64,000 nt of DNA from NCBI RefSeq assembly GCF_000002425.4, contig NC_037253.1, positions 10,903,065 through 10,967,064 of the forward strand, written 5' to 3'. Of this stretch, positions 1 to 12,409 are shown piece after piece. Made by a program: the position numbers and the translations under genes. Under the pieces are notes generated by a model. That model saw nothing but the letters and a program-made list of their open reading frames with translations. It made no database searches and was not told the origin of the DNA. Position 1 is the stretch's first letter. The number at the start of each line of letters is the position of its first letter. This stretch comes from Physcomitrium patens. Lineage: Eukaryota; Streptophyta; Bryopsida; Funariales; Funariaceae.

Positions 1-311
1 ATCATATTCATGATTGTGAAAAGATTTTGACAAAATCAGAAGAAGTTTATTTAACCTTACTGGAACCAAAAACAACATTTGGAATAAAAGAAGTTTTGGT
101 GGTAGGACATAACTGTGGATCATATAGACGCAAGTCAAATATGGAAAAGATTGATATAAAAAAGATGAAAAAACATGCAAACACAACAAAAGTTAGAAGG
201 TTTTTAGGAGCGTATATTTTTTTTATCATATATGGATACTATATTTTGCATATGTATCAAATCCATTATATGAGTTATTAAGAAAGAATCAAAAATTTCA
301 ATGGAAAGAAG

Positions 312-343
<32 letters not shown>

Positions 344-2347
344 ATGGAAAAATTAAAAAACCTTCTTTCTTCACCTCCAACTTTGAAGAAAGTAAATTAT
401 GAGTATGGAAGGTCAGTGGTATAAAAAGTGGATGCAAGTTCAATTGGAATACGTTGGATAATTAGACAAGATGATGAATAAGGAAATAGATATACAATAA
501 AATTTGGAGTAAAGGTTTTGAATGCTAGGCAAAGGGCATATGCACAAATCAAATGAAAATTATGGAATGTAGTAATAGTTATAAAAAATGAAAGGGAGTA
601 TTTGATTGGTACATTAGTAGTTATAGAAATAAATTTTCTACCTTTATTGGGTATGATTACAAGTTGTTCAATACCAAATATTTCAATGTTAAGGTGGATT
701 GCATATATAAAGTCTATGAATCCTAAATTCAAACACATTTTGAGAAAAGACAATGTAGTTGCAGATATGTTGTCATGAGCATAATATAATCATGAAGATG
801 ATATGATTGATGATGAAAAAAATATTAGCGCTAACTTTTATTCAACTTTGTATGCAAGAAAGGATGGGTTGTGTTTGGTTATACCATTTAAATTATGCCA
901 TAAAGAATTATATGATGGTCAATGGTTGTATATAGGAAAATACTTAGGTATATTAATGTGACAAGAAGATAAGATGGACAAAGAATTTAACATGATTTGA
1001 AGGAAAGAATATGGATATTTTCTTCAAAATGGATTTTTATGGAAGCATCCAAAGAAAAGGGGTAGAATACCACAACTAGTTGTAAATGGCATTGAGACTC
1101 AATAAAAGATTATTAAAGAATTTCATAAGAGTCGATGGACTGGACATCAAAGTAATTGGATAATATTTATTAAGTTGAAAGAAAAATATTGCTAGAAGAA
1201 TATGCATAAAGATATAGAAAATTTTGTAGGATCTTATGAAATTTATCAAGTATATTCAAACATTTGGCATCATGATGGATTACACCCAACATATCCTTTA
1301 GCTTTATATTATAAATAGGTAGTGGATTTGGTAGCAATGCTAATGGGACTTCGAAAAATTAAATAATTGGTACTTGTACGAGAAGATTTAGCAAATATGG
1401 TTGAAGGATGAACATTAAGAATAAAAGATATTAAAGATATATGCCAATTTTTATTACAAGATGTTATTTGTCACTATGGTGGTATAAGAAAAAATAGGCA
1501 AATAGGGATGAATTGGATGCAAAAAAAGTACAAAAATTCTTTAGTAGAATAAAAATGAAACTTTCATTAACAACATCATATAATCCAGAAGGTAATGGAA
1601 AGAATGAGCATGGGCATTCACCTATTGTTAAGGCATTAGTAACGGCATGCAATGGCAAAACACATAAATTTCATAGACTATTACCATTTGTACTATGGAT
1701 AGATTGTACAATTCATAGTTCAGTAACAAGTTATATTCCTTTTGAATTAATGTATAGGCAAAAACCAATAATGCTAATAGAAGAAGTAATGCCTAGATAG
1801 GATGTATTGCCTTAAAGGGATGATCTCAATATGGAAGAACTTTTAACATTATAGATTATACAATTAGAAAGAACACCTAATGATATTGAAGCAACAATAA
1901 CAAGGTTGAAAGAAGTAAGGAAAAAGAATAAAGAAAGATTTGATAAAAAATATCGACTATGATCTAAAACAATTAAAGATGGTAATTAGATGTTAGTTTA
2001 TGATAGTAGCTTAGACAATCAACGTAGCACGGCTAAAAAATTTGCAAAGAGATGGTTTGGGCTTTATGTTGTGAAACAAGTTTACAAAAATAGAACATAT
2101 TTATTATGAAAATTTGTTGGTACATAATTGAAGATACCTATAATAGACAAGCAAATCAAATTCTTTAAACAAAGAAAAGAAGATAATTTTTTTAATGAAG
2201 AAAAAAATATATTAGGAGATATTAAGATGGAAGAAGAAGAACAAGTTGAAAATCAAGAATTTGACCAAGATGAAGGACATTCTACATAAAAATGATAAAA
2301 AAACATTTAGTACATGTCAGAGGATGCACGGATTTAGGTGGGATGGA
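1..2347 (+). pseudogene. Ty3/gypsy pol remnant (element E1: RT tail, RNase H, integrase)
   Basis: Decayed polyprotein of an LTR retrotransposon; its 5' end lies outside the window. Positions 27-290 match the RT connection region of element E2 on the minus strand at 14.2-14.7 kb (RRFLGAY here, CRFLGAC there). RNase H follows at about 400-780, then the integrase zinc finger at 1110-1270 and the integrase core at 1440-1800 (SYIPFELMYRQKP). A GPY/F-like stretch at 2040-2100 (RWFGLYVV) precedes an acidic tail. Many TAG, TGA and TAA stops break the frames. The integrase C-x2-C pair seen in E2 (SCEICQ) is SYEIYQ here, both cysteines changed by G-to-A. A poly-A run at 312-341 interrupts the RT region. 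A purine-rich tract just before 2348 is the expected polypurine tract. The family match to E2 is secure; the subdomain limits are approximate. Confidence 0.85.
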
Positions 2348-3998
2348 TGTCATGATGTAAAATGGCTAATAGGTGAAAAAGTGAAGAAAATATCATATTT
2401 TTGAAGATCTTATTTCAAAAATATTATAACAAATTATCTTGGAAAAATAGATAATAGTCAAGAGGTAAAAAAATTAAAGGTGCTAATGCTGCCTTATTTG
2501 AAAAATAGACTTTTATTCACTTTATAGAACCACAAATAGAAGAAAATAACATTGATTAGAAAAATAAATATTATAAGCACCTTTGGAAAGAAGTTAAGAG
2601 TAGTTTGTAGCAAAATTTATCTTAGAAATCCAAGAATTGATACCCGGAGAGGACTGGTTATGAACCTAGATCAAATTCAAATCCCACAGCATAAAACTGA
2701 GCTCCTACAATAGATTAGGGATTTTTTTAGAGATTAGAGAGTAGAATTTGGGAGAAAACTTGATAGAATTTCTTTAAGAATTAAATTTGAGTGATTTGAA
2801 TATATGTTGTCTTTGTAATACCTTTGTAAAGTTAGAATTTGTTTTGGGTGACTTTGGATTTGTAAAATAAAATAGATGATACTTTTTGGAGAATATTATA
2901 AGTTTGGCAATAGATCTATAAGTGAAATTCTAACTACTTGTGGATATATATGTATTCAATATATATTATAAGTTTGACCTTGATCAAAAAGTTGAATTGA
3001 CAATCATTGAATTTCAAGTAGGTTGAAATCTCAAAAATTGAACTTTGAAAGGCAGTTAGAGTTTCTACGATCTTTAGCAACTTACTAGTTGGATTGAAAT
3101 AAAATTTATTTATGAAGGTAGTAGACTTGATATGCTACACATATATGAAATTTAAAAATAATTGAATAGTTTAAAAATGGAGATTTTGGTGCTGGAATTT
3201 CATCATTTAGATTTGAGTGGGAGGACGACCAATACTTGAGCAGATTTTAGAATCAATCTTCTTATAGGTGAGTTCGATCTTCTTCAATTTTTTTTTTCTT
3301 GTTGTCAACTTAATTGTTACAAGGTGTGAAAATTTTGACTAAAAATCAATGGTTCATTCATTGGTTATTGAGGTTTGAATTTCTTCTAGAAATAACTTGA
3401 GATTGATTAGAATTTGGTTAGGATTTATTTAGGATTTGGTTAGAATTTAGGATTTGGTTAAGGTTTGATTAGGGTTTAGAGTTTCATTTAGAGTTAAGAT
3501 TAGGATTTTGGTTTGATTGAAGCTTGAGTAGAATTTGACTAGATTTTATTTTGGATTTGGTTAGGACTTATTTAGAATTTGACTAGAATTTGACAAGGAT
3601 TTGACAAAGATTTGACAAAGGTTTGACTAAGGTTTGACTAAGGTTTAACCAAGGTTTGACTAAGTTTTGACCAAGGTTTAATTAAGTTTTGATTAAAGTT
3701 TAATTAAGATTTTTATTTTAATATTTTATTAAGATTTCTATATTAGTATATTTTTTAAAATTTCTACATTATTTCTTTATAATTTCTTTAAAGGATCTTT
3801 AGAAATTCTTTGTATTTCTTATATAATTTCTTTGAAATTTTAATTAAATTTTATTGATGTTTAATTATATTTATTAATATTTAATTATAATTTATTTATG
3901 AATTTATTAGAGTTATTAGGATTTATTACAATTTTCTTTTTATCTTCCACAACTAAATACCTAATGCATTCTGAAGTCAAATTCTATATAATATAATA
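2348..3998 (+). repeat. 3' LTR of E1 (strongly decayed)
   Basis: It starts TGTCATGATGTAAAATGG directly after the E1 polypurine tract and aligns with the start of the LTRs at 15146 and 4003. It ends at 3998 with TAATATAATA, which is the LTR end TAATACGACA after C-to-T and G-to-A changes. The preceding stretch (TCTTCCACAACTAAATACC) aligns with the same place in the 15146-16900 copy. The middle is AT-rich and too diverged to align by eye. It contains a repetitive run of GGATTTGGTTAG and GTTTGACTAAG-type words at 3400-3700. Confidence 0.7.
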
Positions 3999-4002
3999 GT
4001 GT
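3999..4002. other. 4-bp target site duplication of E2 (left copy)
   Basis: GTGT separates the end of the E1 LTR from the start of the E2 LTR. The right copy at 16901-16904 is GCGT, one C-to-T difference. Four bases also fits the perfect CCGT duplication around the related LTR at 4405-5616. Confidence 0.6.
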
Positions 4003-4274
4003 TGTCGTATTGTAACACGACTATATGGTGAAAATATAAATGAAAAAGTTATTATTAATATTTAGTCATCTTGTATGTTAGAAACAATGGCCAATTCCAG
4101 TGCCAATATTCAAGGTCAATTAATATCACCCCACAGGTGTCATCGAATCAAGTACTCTCTGTACCAACGGGACAACCAGGATCATTTTTCAACCCTACAT
4201 GAAACAAGCCTAGTAGATATATACCGTTGGAGACACCCAATATGCATGATGGAGGTACAAGAAGACTACTTCAT

Positions 4275-4394
4275 CGTTTCCGTTGCAGACAGGTTGGTCA
4301 TTATGTCAATGAATGTTCCAATCCCAAAGCCAGTGATGATTACGCACTAATATGTAGGAATTGCAAGCAGTCGAGGCATACTTAACAGCAATGT
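4275..4394 (+). pseudogene. Double CCHC zinc-knuckle coding segment inside the long-form LTR (copy A)
   Basis: One frame reads RFRCRQVGHYVNEC and, about 15 residues later, CRNCKQSRHT*QQC. The second is a CX2CX4HX4C knuckle with one stop. The first has the same spacing but its first cysteine is Arg; the minus-strand copy keeps that cysteine (CFRYRQVGYYANAC). The upstream frame is rich in Pro, Asn, Ser and Gln, like the C-terminal part of a Gag protein. The segment lies about 270 bp into the LTR, where no protein-coding domain is expected. It is absent from the short-form LTRs at 4405 and 62518. Confidence 0.6.
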
Positions 4395-4404
4395 AATGCT
4401 CCGT

Positions 4405-5616
4405 TGTCATGTTGTAACACGAGTATACCGTGAAAATATAAAGAAATGGGACTTTTATTAATGTTCAGTTACCTCAAATATTGGGAGCAACGACCAATTC
4501 CAGTGCAAATATTGAGAGGCCAGGTTCAGTCACCCCGTTACAGTCAGCCGGAGCATACTGAAATGCTGCATTCGATTCCAATAACAGGAGTCAATAGAAA
4601 GGGAAAGGACCAATTCAATGACGGGTGAGCCTGGTTCGAAGAGCCAATTGGATCCAATTTCAAGACATCAAATCCAAGTCCTATTACGGGCCTCTTATCC
4701 AATATGAGACCTGACTTGGTCGAGCAACCCAATGCGGTCCAATTACGGGAACATCCAGGTCTTACTATGGGCTTCTTAGCCAATATGAGACCTGAATTGG
4801 TCGGACAACTCAATGTGGTCCCGATTACGGGGGTTTCGATTCCGTTTCAGGTTGTCCTGTTCTCTATGCCGTTTCAGGGAACATTGTTTCTAGAAAAAGA
4901 ACCTTTTAAAAGGCAAAAAATGGAGGAGAAAGCTCTGATGGCGGAGCCAATTCTGGATCCAAGATGGAAGATTGAAGAAATTCACAGGCTAGGGTTTGAA
5001 AGAGGAGAGAATTAGAGTTAAAGGGGAGGATAGGTTAAGAAATGAAGGAGGGAGAATAAGGTTTTTGGAGAAGAGTCGAGAGCTAGCTTCATTCTTCGGG
5101 AGGGGAAAAAAAGATAGAGAATTGGGATTTTTTTTTATAGGGTTTTGGGAAGACTGAAGCAATCGTTGATGAAGTCAGTGTTGTACTGGTGAATCGGGGT
5201 TTTAATGAAGTGGGTGTGATTACTCTTGACTATTTTGTGAAATCGAAGTTATGTCTATGATTGAAGAATTAAAAGGGTGTCTATAGGATTGAGTATGCAG
5301 AGTGAATGAAAATTATTGGGTTAATCTAATAAGACAGTCAGTGGATACAAGGTCATGAGTATAAAGCGGTATCGGAGATTAGCAGATCGGGTTGTTCGGG
5401 GTTCTCTATAATATCTAGAGACCTATCGGCTGGGACAAAAAAGATTTTGGCGAGCAATCGAAGGACATCCATATAGATTTACAATATATTCTTGCAATTG
5501 TTTATATTCCAACAGTCAAAAACCGATAGACTGCTTGAATATTAGCGAATCTCCATACTACTTTCTACAGCCAAACGCCCGGCGCATTCTTGAGCAAGAA
5601 AGTACGTAATACGACA
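4405..5616 (+). repeat. Nested short-form solo LTR with CCGT target duplication
   Basis: It starts TGTCATGTTGTAACACGA and ends GTACGTAATACGACA. CCGT is found directly on both sides (4401-4404 and 5617-5620), and removing the insert restores the reading seen in the uninterrupted copy at 15530-15560. It is related to the host LTR but lacks the zinc-knuckle segment. It contains two diverged copies of an 80-90-bp unit (about 4650-4740 and 4741-4822, sharing AATATGAGACCTGA). No internal retrotransposon region is present, so it is a solo LTR. Confidence 0.85.
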
Positions 5617-6854
5617 CCGTCTAATTTCAATAAACGAGATCAGCAAATCCAAAGCGAAAGAAAAATTGAGGAGATAAATCAAGGTCTTTAAGATTCTGTG
5701 ATAAATTGAATGGAATGAGTCCGAGCAGTTCTTAACAATAGTCGACAAAAGGAGAAAGGACCAATTCAATATTCGAGTGAGTCTGATGTGAAGGGTCAAT
5801 TTGATCCAATTACGGTGACATCCAATCCAGGTCCTGGTATGGGCCTCTTACCTAATATGAGACTTGACTTGGTTGGACAATCCAATGACGTCCCGAATAC
5901 GAAGGCTTCAATCTCATTTCAAGCTGTTTCATTTTCTATGTCTTTTTGGAAGAAACGTCCTTTCCGTGGTAAGATCCTCTTAGAGATAGGAATTTTGGGG
6001 AAGCGCCATCGACTATTCTAATTTGGAGTCTAGTGTGGGAGAAAATAGGACCACATGGAGTTAAAAGAAAAGAGAGGATAAGGAAAGGGCTTTTTTTTTT
6101 AATAAAGTTAAAGCTGATACTCTTGACTATTTTGTGAAATAGGAGAAATTTTTGCAGTTGAAATTTAGAGGTGTCTAGAGGATTGAGTACGCCAAATGCA
6201 TGCAAAAGTTTGTGTTAATCTGACAGAACAGATAGAAGTTATTTGACCATTAGCGTAAAGAGGTATCAAAAGTTAGCAGATTGGGATTGTTTAGGATTTT
6301 TGCAATATCTGGAGATCTATCCACTGAAATAAGGTGAATTTTGGCATAGTAAGTCTAGGACTTCTAGGCAGCGGTCAAAACATATTAATGTGGGTTTACG
6401 GTGTTTTGTTACAATCTGTAAGTTAGATTGGATTGAAACTTCTTGAGCATTTAGAAGGCTTGTAAAGACACTAGTGATAGAAGTTTACAACAATCAGACA
6501 ATCAGATTGAGAATTACAGCTTGTGGAAGCTTGCTGTTTAGGGTTAGGATTTAAAAAAATAAAAATAAAAATAAAATAAAATAAAATAAAATAGATAAAA
6601 CTAACAAATAAAAAAATACTTGTGCATATAATATCTTGAAGTTATTAAAAATAGTATTTCTAAGTATTTTGTATTGGGATTAAGCTTTTATATTGAAATC
6701 CGAAATAGTTTGTATTTAGATGGTTGAAACTCACTAGCCTACATGGATACTTGGAAAATAGTGTTTTATCTTCTATAGCCAAACGCTTGGTGTGTTCTCA
6801 AGTAAGATAGCACTTAATATGACATAAGTAGTGAACTTGACGTGAAAGCTTGAG

Positions 6855-9800
6855 GTGGAAGGTATTAAATTTTATTTATTTTTATTTTATTTTATAGAGA
6901 ATGAGAATAAAAATTTTGAAGGATCTTTGGAAGGAGCTTCAAGTGGAGCTTCTGGTGGAGTTTTTTCTAAAGGACAGGGTATGTACATGGATCTATCCAT
7001 TGCTAATATGTTTCAAGCCTTATCATTATCTATGCAGCAACATGAAAGTAATGATCGTAAAGAAGCTTTAGCAACCAAAGCTTTGCAAGCAGTGGTCAAT
7101 AAAATTGACCAATTTGATGGAAGAGATATTTAAAAGTATTTAAGATGTTATGTTTGAGAAATGGAATTAAATCGGATTTTTGAAAAGAAGATGGTTGAAT
7201 TATTTTAACTAGCAATGATACCGGAGATAAGAGAATATATTACTCAATTATGGAGCATTATAGAAATTCATGAAAGATTTTTTCACATGCATTAAAAGAC
7301 AAATATTTCTTGGAGGACATTGATCGTGTTACTAAGAAACTATTTCTAGAATGGATTGAGCGGCCTAATAAGAATTTGCAAGCAACAGAGCTACTAAAGA
7401 AATTTGAGAGGTAGTATTCTCAATTATTGAAGGTAGAAAAATTGACATTAGAGCCGAACAAAGTTGAATTATTTCTTCAAGCTGCTGATGGAGAATTATA
7501 AGGAAAATTGGAGTTGCTTCTTGAAGGCAAAGAAGAAGATGAAGGATTGACAACAAAGTAGAAAAATATTGAAAATGCAATGGGTTTGCTTATAAAAAGA
7601 GAAAAAAGGAAGGTTAGGAATAAAATTCCAAAAGCAGTACAAGAACCTAAAATTCCAGTACATACAACACAATCAATAATGCCTACTGTTCAATCTTCAA
7701 CATCTTTATCAAAGAAAAGAGACATGAAAATTGAAGAAATTATACGTGGAATGCGAGATCTTCAAATCAAATTAATAAGACTCGAAGAAAATTCTTCTAC
7801 ATATAAATTGAAGAATGTTTCAAAACAAAGATATATACAAATATGTATTTGGTGTGATGACGCTTCACATATTAGGAAGGATTGCAATGAATTTAATAAT
7901 ATAGTACAGCAAGGAATTATTTATTAGAAAGATGGAAAGATTGCATTAAAGGATACAGAGGATCTCCTTCAAATCAATTTTGGCAAGGTAGGTATGAGAG
8001 CATTGATTCAAGATTGTTTAATAGAACATGGAGTAGCATCACGAGAGAGTGCAAGTTATGGTGCTAGAGTAGATGATGACTTTGGTGGAAATATAGAAGC
8101 TAGTGAATTTTGGCCTTCTATCATTTCCACAATATAAAAAAGAAAAATACCTCGGAAAGCATTATTGAGTACTGCAGCTACAATACGAGGTGCAACAGGT
8201 TGCGAAGATCCTGTTGAGTCTCTTTCAGTTCATGCATATATTGCTAAGAGTCATCATGAAGCTTTGATGGAAGAAAAGATACGAAGAAATTTTGATGATA
8301 TAAGAGAAGGAAATTCTTCTAAGAGGCAAACTCGAGGAGACAAGGCTCGTGGGGCGGCTTCACAAGAATTGCCTATAAAAGATACTTCAGTATCATTGGA
8401 AGAAAAAACAAAGGAAAAAAAAAAATAATAAATCAATTGCTTATAAACTACTTTTTAATATTGAAACAGCCACAAATTTAAAAGGGGTGTTCGAAGAATG
8501 TATATTAAATGTTAAGATGGAATTCACATTGAAAGAGATTTTAGAAATTGCAAAGAAGGAATTTCATGATGTTATCATTGACAGAATCAAGCGAAAGAGG
8601 TAATTAATGGACAAAGTTGGAATGAGTCATGCTATTGATGCATGATTATATAAAGATGAAGAAAAGGTTGATAATAGTTATAAGCAATCAACAAATGAAA
8701 AGAATGGATATAATCAATGAATACGTTTTGAAGATTATAGTGATAAGGAAATGGAAGCTTCAAGCCATTATACTTGGAAATATTGGACAAGGACAACTAC
8801 TGAAGTATTGATAAAAGTAGGAGATATAGAAGAACCAATTGTTGCTTTAGTTGACCATGGTTCTCAAATAAATCTTATGTCTAAAGATCTTTATAAGAAG
8901 TAGAAATGGCCAATTGATATGGAACATAGATAGACAATACGAGCAACTAATAATACATGAGGCAAATTATATGGAGTTTGTCCAGATGTCAAAATTCGGA
9001 TTGGAGATGTTGCGACAAAATTAAATTTCTTTGTTCAAGATACATCTTATCCATTGATTTTAGAACAACCTTTTACTACAGCAACACGAATAAAAACAAA
9101 AGTACTTGATGATGGTTTTGCTTATGCAAGGGTACGTAGTGAAGATGGAAGAAAAGCTATACAATCTTTGATTGTACCTCCTAATCATGAATGGAATCAA
9201 GATAGGTTGAAGGAGAAACCATTGCCAAGGATTGTTGAAGGATCTAAGGATTTTGGAGAAGTACTACTATAAAGCGGGATTATAGAGGTACAAAAGAGGA
9301 GGTACCCTCATGAGATGAAGGTGCCTTTGATGCAAGTTTTATTGGTATTTTTGAGAATGAAAATATTATGTATAAGAAAATTGATGATTTTAAAAGAAAA
9401 GAAAGAAAAAGATTATATAGTATTGGAAGGGAATTACGTAAGTTAGAGACATTAGAAGATGATGAGAAGATTTTAGGTGTTTATGAAAAAAATGGATTCG
9501 AGGATTCTTTAGAATTAATTACATCTATTGAATTAGGAGATAATGATAAGATTGTGGAAATTCAATCAAGGGAGGTTTATTCTATACTCGAATCTTTTCA
9601 AGCACGAGAAGTTATTGTAGAGACAAAATATAAAACAATAGATAAAAAGGTAAAACCTGTTATCAGACCTTTACGAAAAGATTCTAAGGAACAAATAGAA
9701 GAAGCATCAAAAGAAGAGAATTTAAGAGATCCAAAGAAGATTGGACATAAGTTTACAAAAGAAACTTTTGAAGAATTGAAGATTGAATGTGATGGTTCTT

Positions 9801-10633
9801 TATTTCTAACAGAAATTGAATATTTTAAAAAAATACTTGCCAAACAAGGTAAATCATATGCCTTTGGCTCTCATGAAATAGGATGTGTAGATCCTAATAT
9901 TGTTGCTCCTATGGTTATCTTTATAGTACCTCATGTACCTTGGAACTTAAGGCCGATTCTTGTGCCAATGTCACAGACATAATCATATAAGCTAGTAATT
10001 ACATATACAAATAGGTAGAAGTAAGTAAAAGTAGATAAAAGTAAGTTAATTCTATAGTATTTAATATGAAAGCTTTCTAGAAGCTTCATAGACGCTGCTT
10101 TGACTTCATAGATGTCTTTAATTGACTTTTTGGATTAGAAACGTGGTCAACAAGTTGGTCATGTGCCACACATGTTGTTAGCTTGAAGATTATGCTAACT
10201 ATGTAGCCCACACGTAGAAAAATTTGCCTTGTAAGTCAAGGCATGTGTTCTACAAAGTCAACACATATTGGAGGTCCTATAGAACATTGCCACGTAGCCC
10301 CTAGTTAGATAGTATGTATAGAGACAATAGTGAAGGCTTCTTCACTCTTGTCAACTCCTTTATTGCTTCTAGTCTAGTTTCAAGGGTCTCTAGTTTTCTT
10401 ATCTTTTGGCAATAGCCATTCTAGTTTCTCTTTCAATATACATACTTGTTTATTTATATTTTTTTACCTTTCTTTGAGTGAAGGCTCACTTGTCTGAATT
10501 GTTTTTTCATCAAGTTCTTGTCCTTGAGAACCGAAGGCACATTTACCAAAATTGATTGAATTATTGAAAGAAAAGATGTAAATAAAAGTTTTAGAACCTT
10601 CTTTTGCTCAATATTCTAGTCATTGGTTTATGG
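6855..10633 (+). pseudogene. E2 gag, protease and N-terminal RT remnant
   Basis: The Gag-like start at 6855 is Gly/Ser-rich and then reads FQALSLSMQQ. A CCHC knuckle at 7844-7885 reads CIWCDDASHIRKDC. A retropepsin core near 8847 reads LVDHGSQINLMS, with His where the active site D-T/S-G needs Thr or Ser. The region after it (PLILEQPF, 9054-9240) is the usual flap and C-terminal part. The RT N-terminus follows at about 9880-9968 (LRPILVP) and resumes after a solo LTR at 10530 (KAHLPKLIELLKEK, then SSHWFM). Scattered in-frame stops, including several TAG, show it is dead. The RT continues on the minus strand from 15145. Confidence 0.8.
9969..10529 (+). repeat. Solo LTR of the E3 family inserted in the E2 RT
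   Basis: 561 bp, the same length as the E3 LTR at 58536-59096. It starts TGTCACAGACATAATCAT and ends GTTCTTGTCCTTGAGA (the E3 LTR ends TTGACA). The flanks are GCCAA and ACCGA. The RT reading across the site needs GCCGA, so each flank carries one different G-to-A change from a common 5-bp duplication. No internal region is attached. Confidence 0.9.
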
Positions 10634-11359
10634 TATTATATTACATACTATCTTTATTGAAAACACACCAAGCGTCTGGCTATGAAACATAAAACAATGT
10701 TTTACAAGTATTCAGGTAGGTTAGTGGGTTTCAACCATCTAAATACAAATTATTTTGGATTTCAATGTAAAAGCTTAATTCCAATACAAAATACTTAGAA
10801 ATACTATTTTTAATAACTTTAAGATATTATAAGCACAAGCTTTTTGTTATTTGTTAGTTTTGTCTATCTTATTTTATTTTATTTTATTTTATTTTTATTT
10901 CTTAAATTCTAACCCTAGACAGCGAGCTTTGGCAAGTTGTAATTCTCAATTTGATCCTCTGATTGTTATAAACTTCTATCACTAGTGTCTTTGCAAGCCT
11001 TTTAAATGCTCAAGAAGTTTCAATCCAATCTAACTTACAGATTGCAAGAAAATACCATAAACCTACACTGATGTGTTTTGACCACCGCCTAGAAGTCCTA
11101 GACTTACTACTCCAAAAGTCACCTTATTCCAGTCGATAGATCTTCAGATATTATAAAAATCCTAAACAATCCCAATCTGCTAACTTTCGATACCTCTTTA
11201 CGGTAACGGTCTAATAACCTCTATATGTTCCGTCAGATTAACACAAACTTTTACATGCACTCGACATACTCAATTCTCTAGATAATTCTAAATTTCAACT
11301 ATAGAAGTTTCTCCAATTTCACAAAATAATCAAGAGTATCAGCTTTAATTTTATTGAAG

Positions 11360-11400
<41 letters not shown>

Positions 11401-12397
11401 AAATCACCAACACAAACACTGACTTTCAGCAACGATTGCAAAAGTTCTCCCAAATCCTATGAAAATCCAATTCTACACCTTTCGGAGGACCTTGAAGCTA
11501 GCTCTCCGACCTCAAAATCTCGACCTCTGAATGCCCCTTTCCTTATCCTCTCTTCTCTTTTAACCTCGTGTGGTCCCATTTTTTCCCGCCCTGGACTCTA
11601 AATTGGAACAATCGACAGTGTTTTCCCGGAATTCCTATCTCTAAGAAGATTTTTCCACGGAAAGAACGTTTCTCCCAAAACGGCATAGAAAACAAAACAG
11701 CTTGAAATAGAACTGAAGCCTCCATATTTGGCACGTCATTGGATTGTGCAACCAAGTCAGGTCTCATACTACGTAAGAGGCCCATACTAGGACTTGGATT
11801 GGATGTCCCTGCAATTGGGTCAAATTGGCCCTTCACATCAGACTCACTTGAATATTGAATTGGTCTTTTTTTCTTTTGTCGATTCCTATTAAAAATGGCT
11901 CGGACTCATTATACTCGATTTATCAAAGAATCTTGAGGACCTTGATTTATTTCCTCAATTTTTTCTTCGCTTTGGATCCCGTTTATTGAAATTGAATAAA
12001 GCATTACATTGCTATTAAGTATGCCTCGACTGCTTTCAATTCCTACACACTAGTTTGTAATCATCATTGGCTTTGGGATTAGAACATGCATTGGCATAAT
12101 AACCAACTTGTCTGTAACGGAAACAACGAAGTGGGCTTCTTGCACCTCCATCATGCATATTGAGTGTCTCCAACGGTATATATCTACTAGGCTTATTCTA
12201 TGTAGGGTTTGAAAATGATCTTGGTTGTCCCGTTGGTATGGAGGGTACTTGATTCGATGACGTCAATGGGGTAACATTAACTAACCTTGAATATTGGAAC
12301 TGGAATTGGCCACTGTTTTTAACATCTAAGATGATTAAATATTAATAATATCTTTTTTATTTATATTTTCACCATATAGTCATCTTATAACACAACA
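10634..12397 (-). repeat. Long-form LTR of E2 on the minus strand (3' of the inverted pol)
   Basis: Read on the minus strand it starts TGTTGTGTTATAAGATGA at 12397, directly after a purine tract, and ends at 10634 against the plus-strand RT fragment. Its last bases, TATTATATTA on the plus strand, are TGTCGTATTA with only G-to-A and C-to-T changes. An A-tract at about 11360-11397 corresponds to the T-tract of the 15146-16900 copy. A double-knuckle segment lies at about 12003-12128. Confidence 0.8.
12003..12128 (-). pseudogene. Double CCHC zinc-knuckle segment in the long-form LTR (copy C)
   Basis: The minus-strand frame reads CFRYRQVGYYANAC and later CRN*KQSRHT**QC. It keeps the first cysteine that copy A has lost, and loses others by G-to-A and C-to-T. 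Together with copies A and B it supports an ancestral pair of CX2CX4HX4C knuckles. Confidence 0.5.
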
Positions 12398-12409
12398 TCC
12401 ACCTCCTCT
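12398..12409 (-). other. Polypurine tract of E2
   Basis: The minus strand reads AGAGGAGGTGGA immediately before the LTR start. This is where the plus-strand primer of an LTR retrotransposon is expected. E1 has the matching AGGTGGGATGGA at 2336-2347. Confidence 0.65.

Larger units (their letters stand above)
4003..6824 (+). repeat. 5' LTR of E2 (long form, interrupted by a nested LTR)
   Basis: It starts TGTCGTATTGTAACACGA and ends ...CACTTAATATGACA. The ends form a short inverted repeat (TGTCGTATT against AATACGACA, the latter seen intact at 16892-16900). A 1212-bp short-form LTR with its 4-bp duplication sits inside it, so the uninterrupted length is about 1.6 kb. The long-form copies at 10634-12397 and 15146-16900 are the same family. 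The gag region begins about 30 bp downstream. I do not recognise a convincing tRNA primer site in that gap. Confidence 0.75.

Noticed and set aside
11543..11836. 97-codon open frame on the minus strand, also seen at 5788, 15715 and 4704
   Set aside because: Recurs only because the LTR recurs. It falls in the 80-90-bp repeat region and shows no protein motif.
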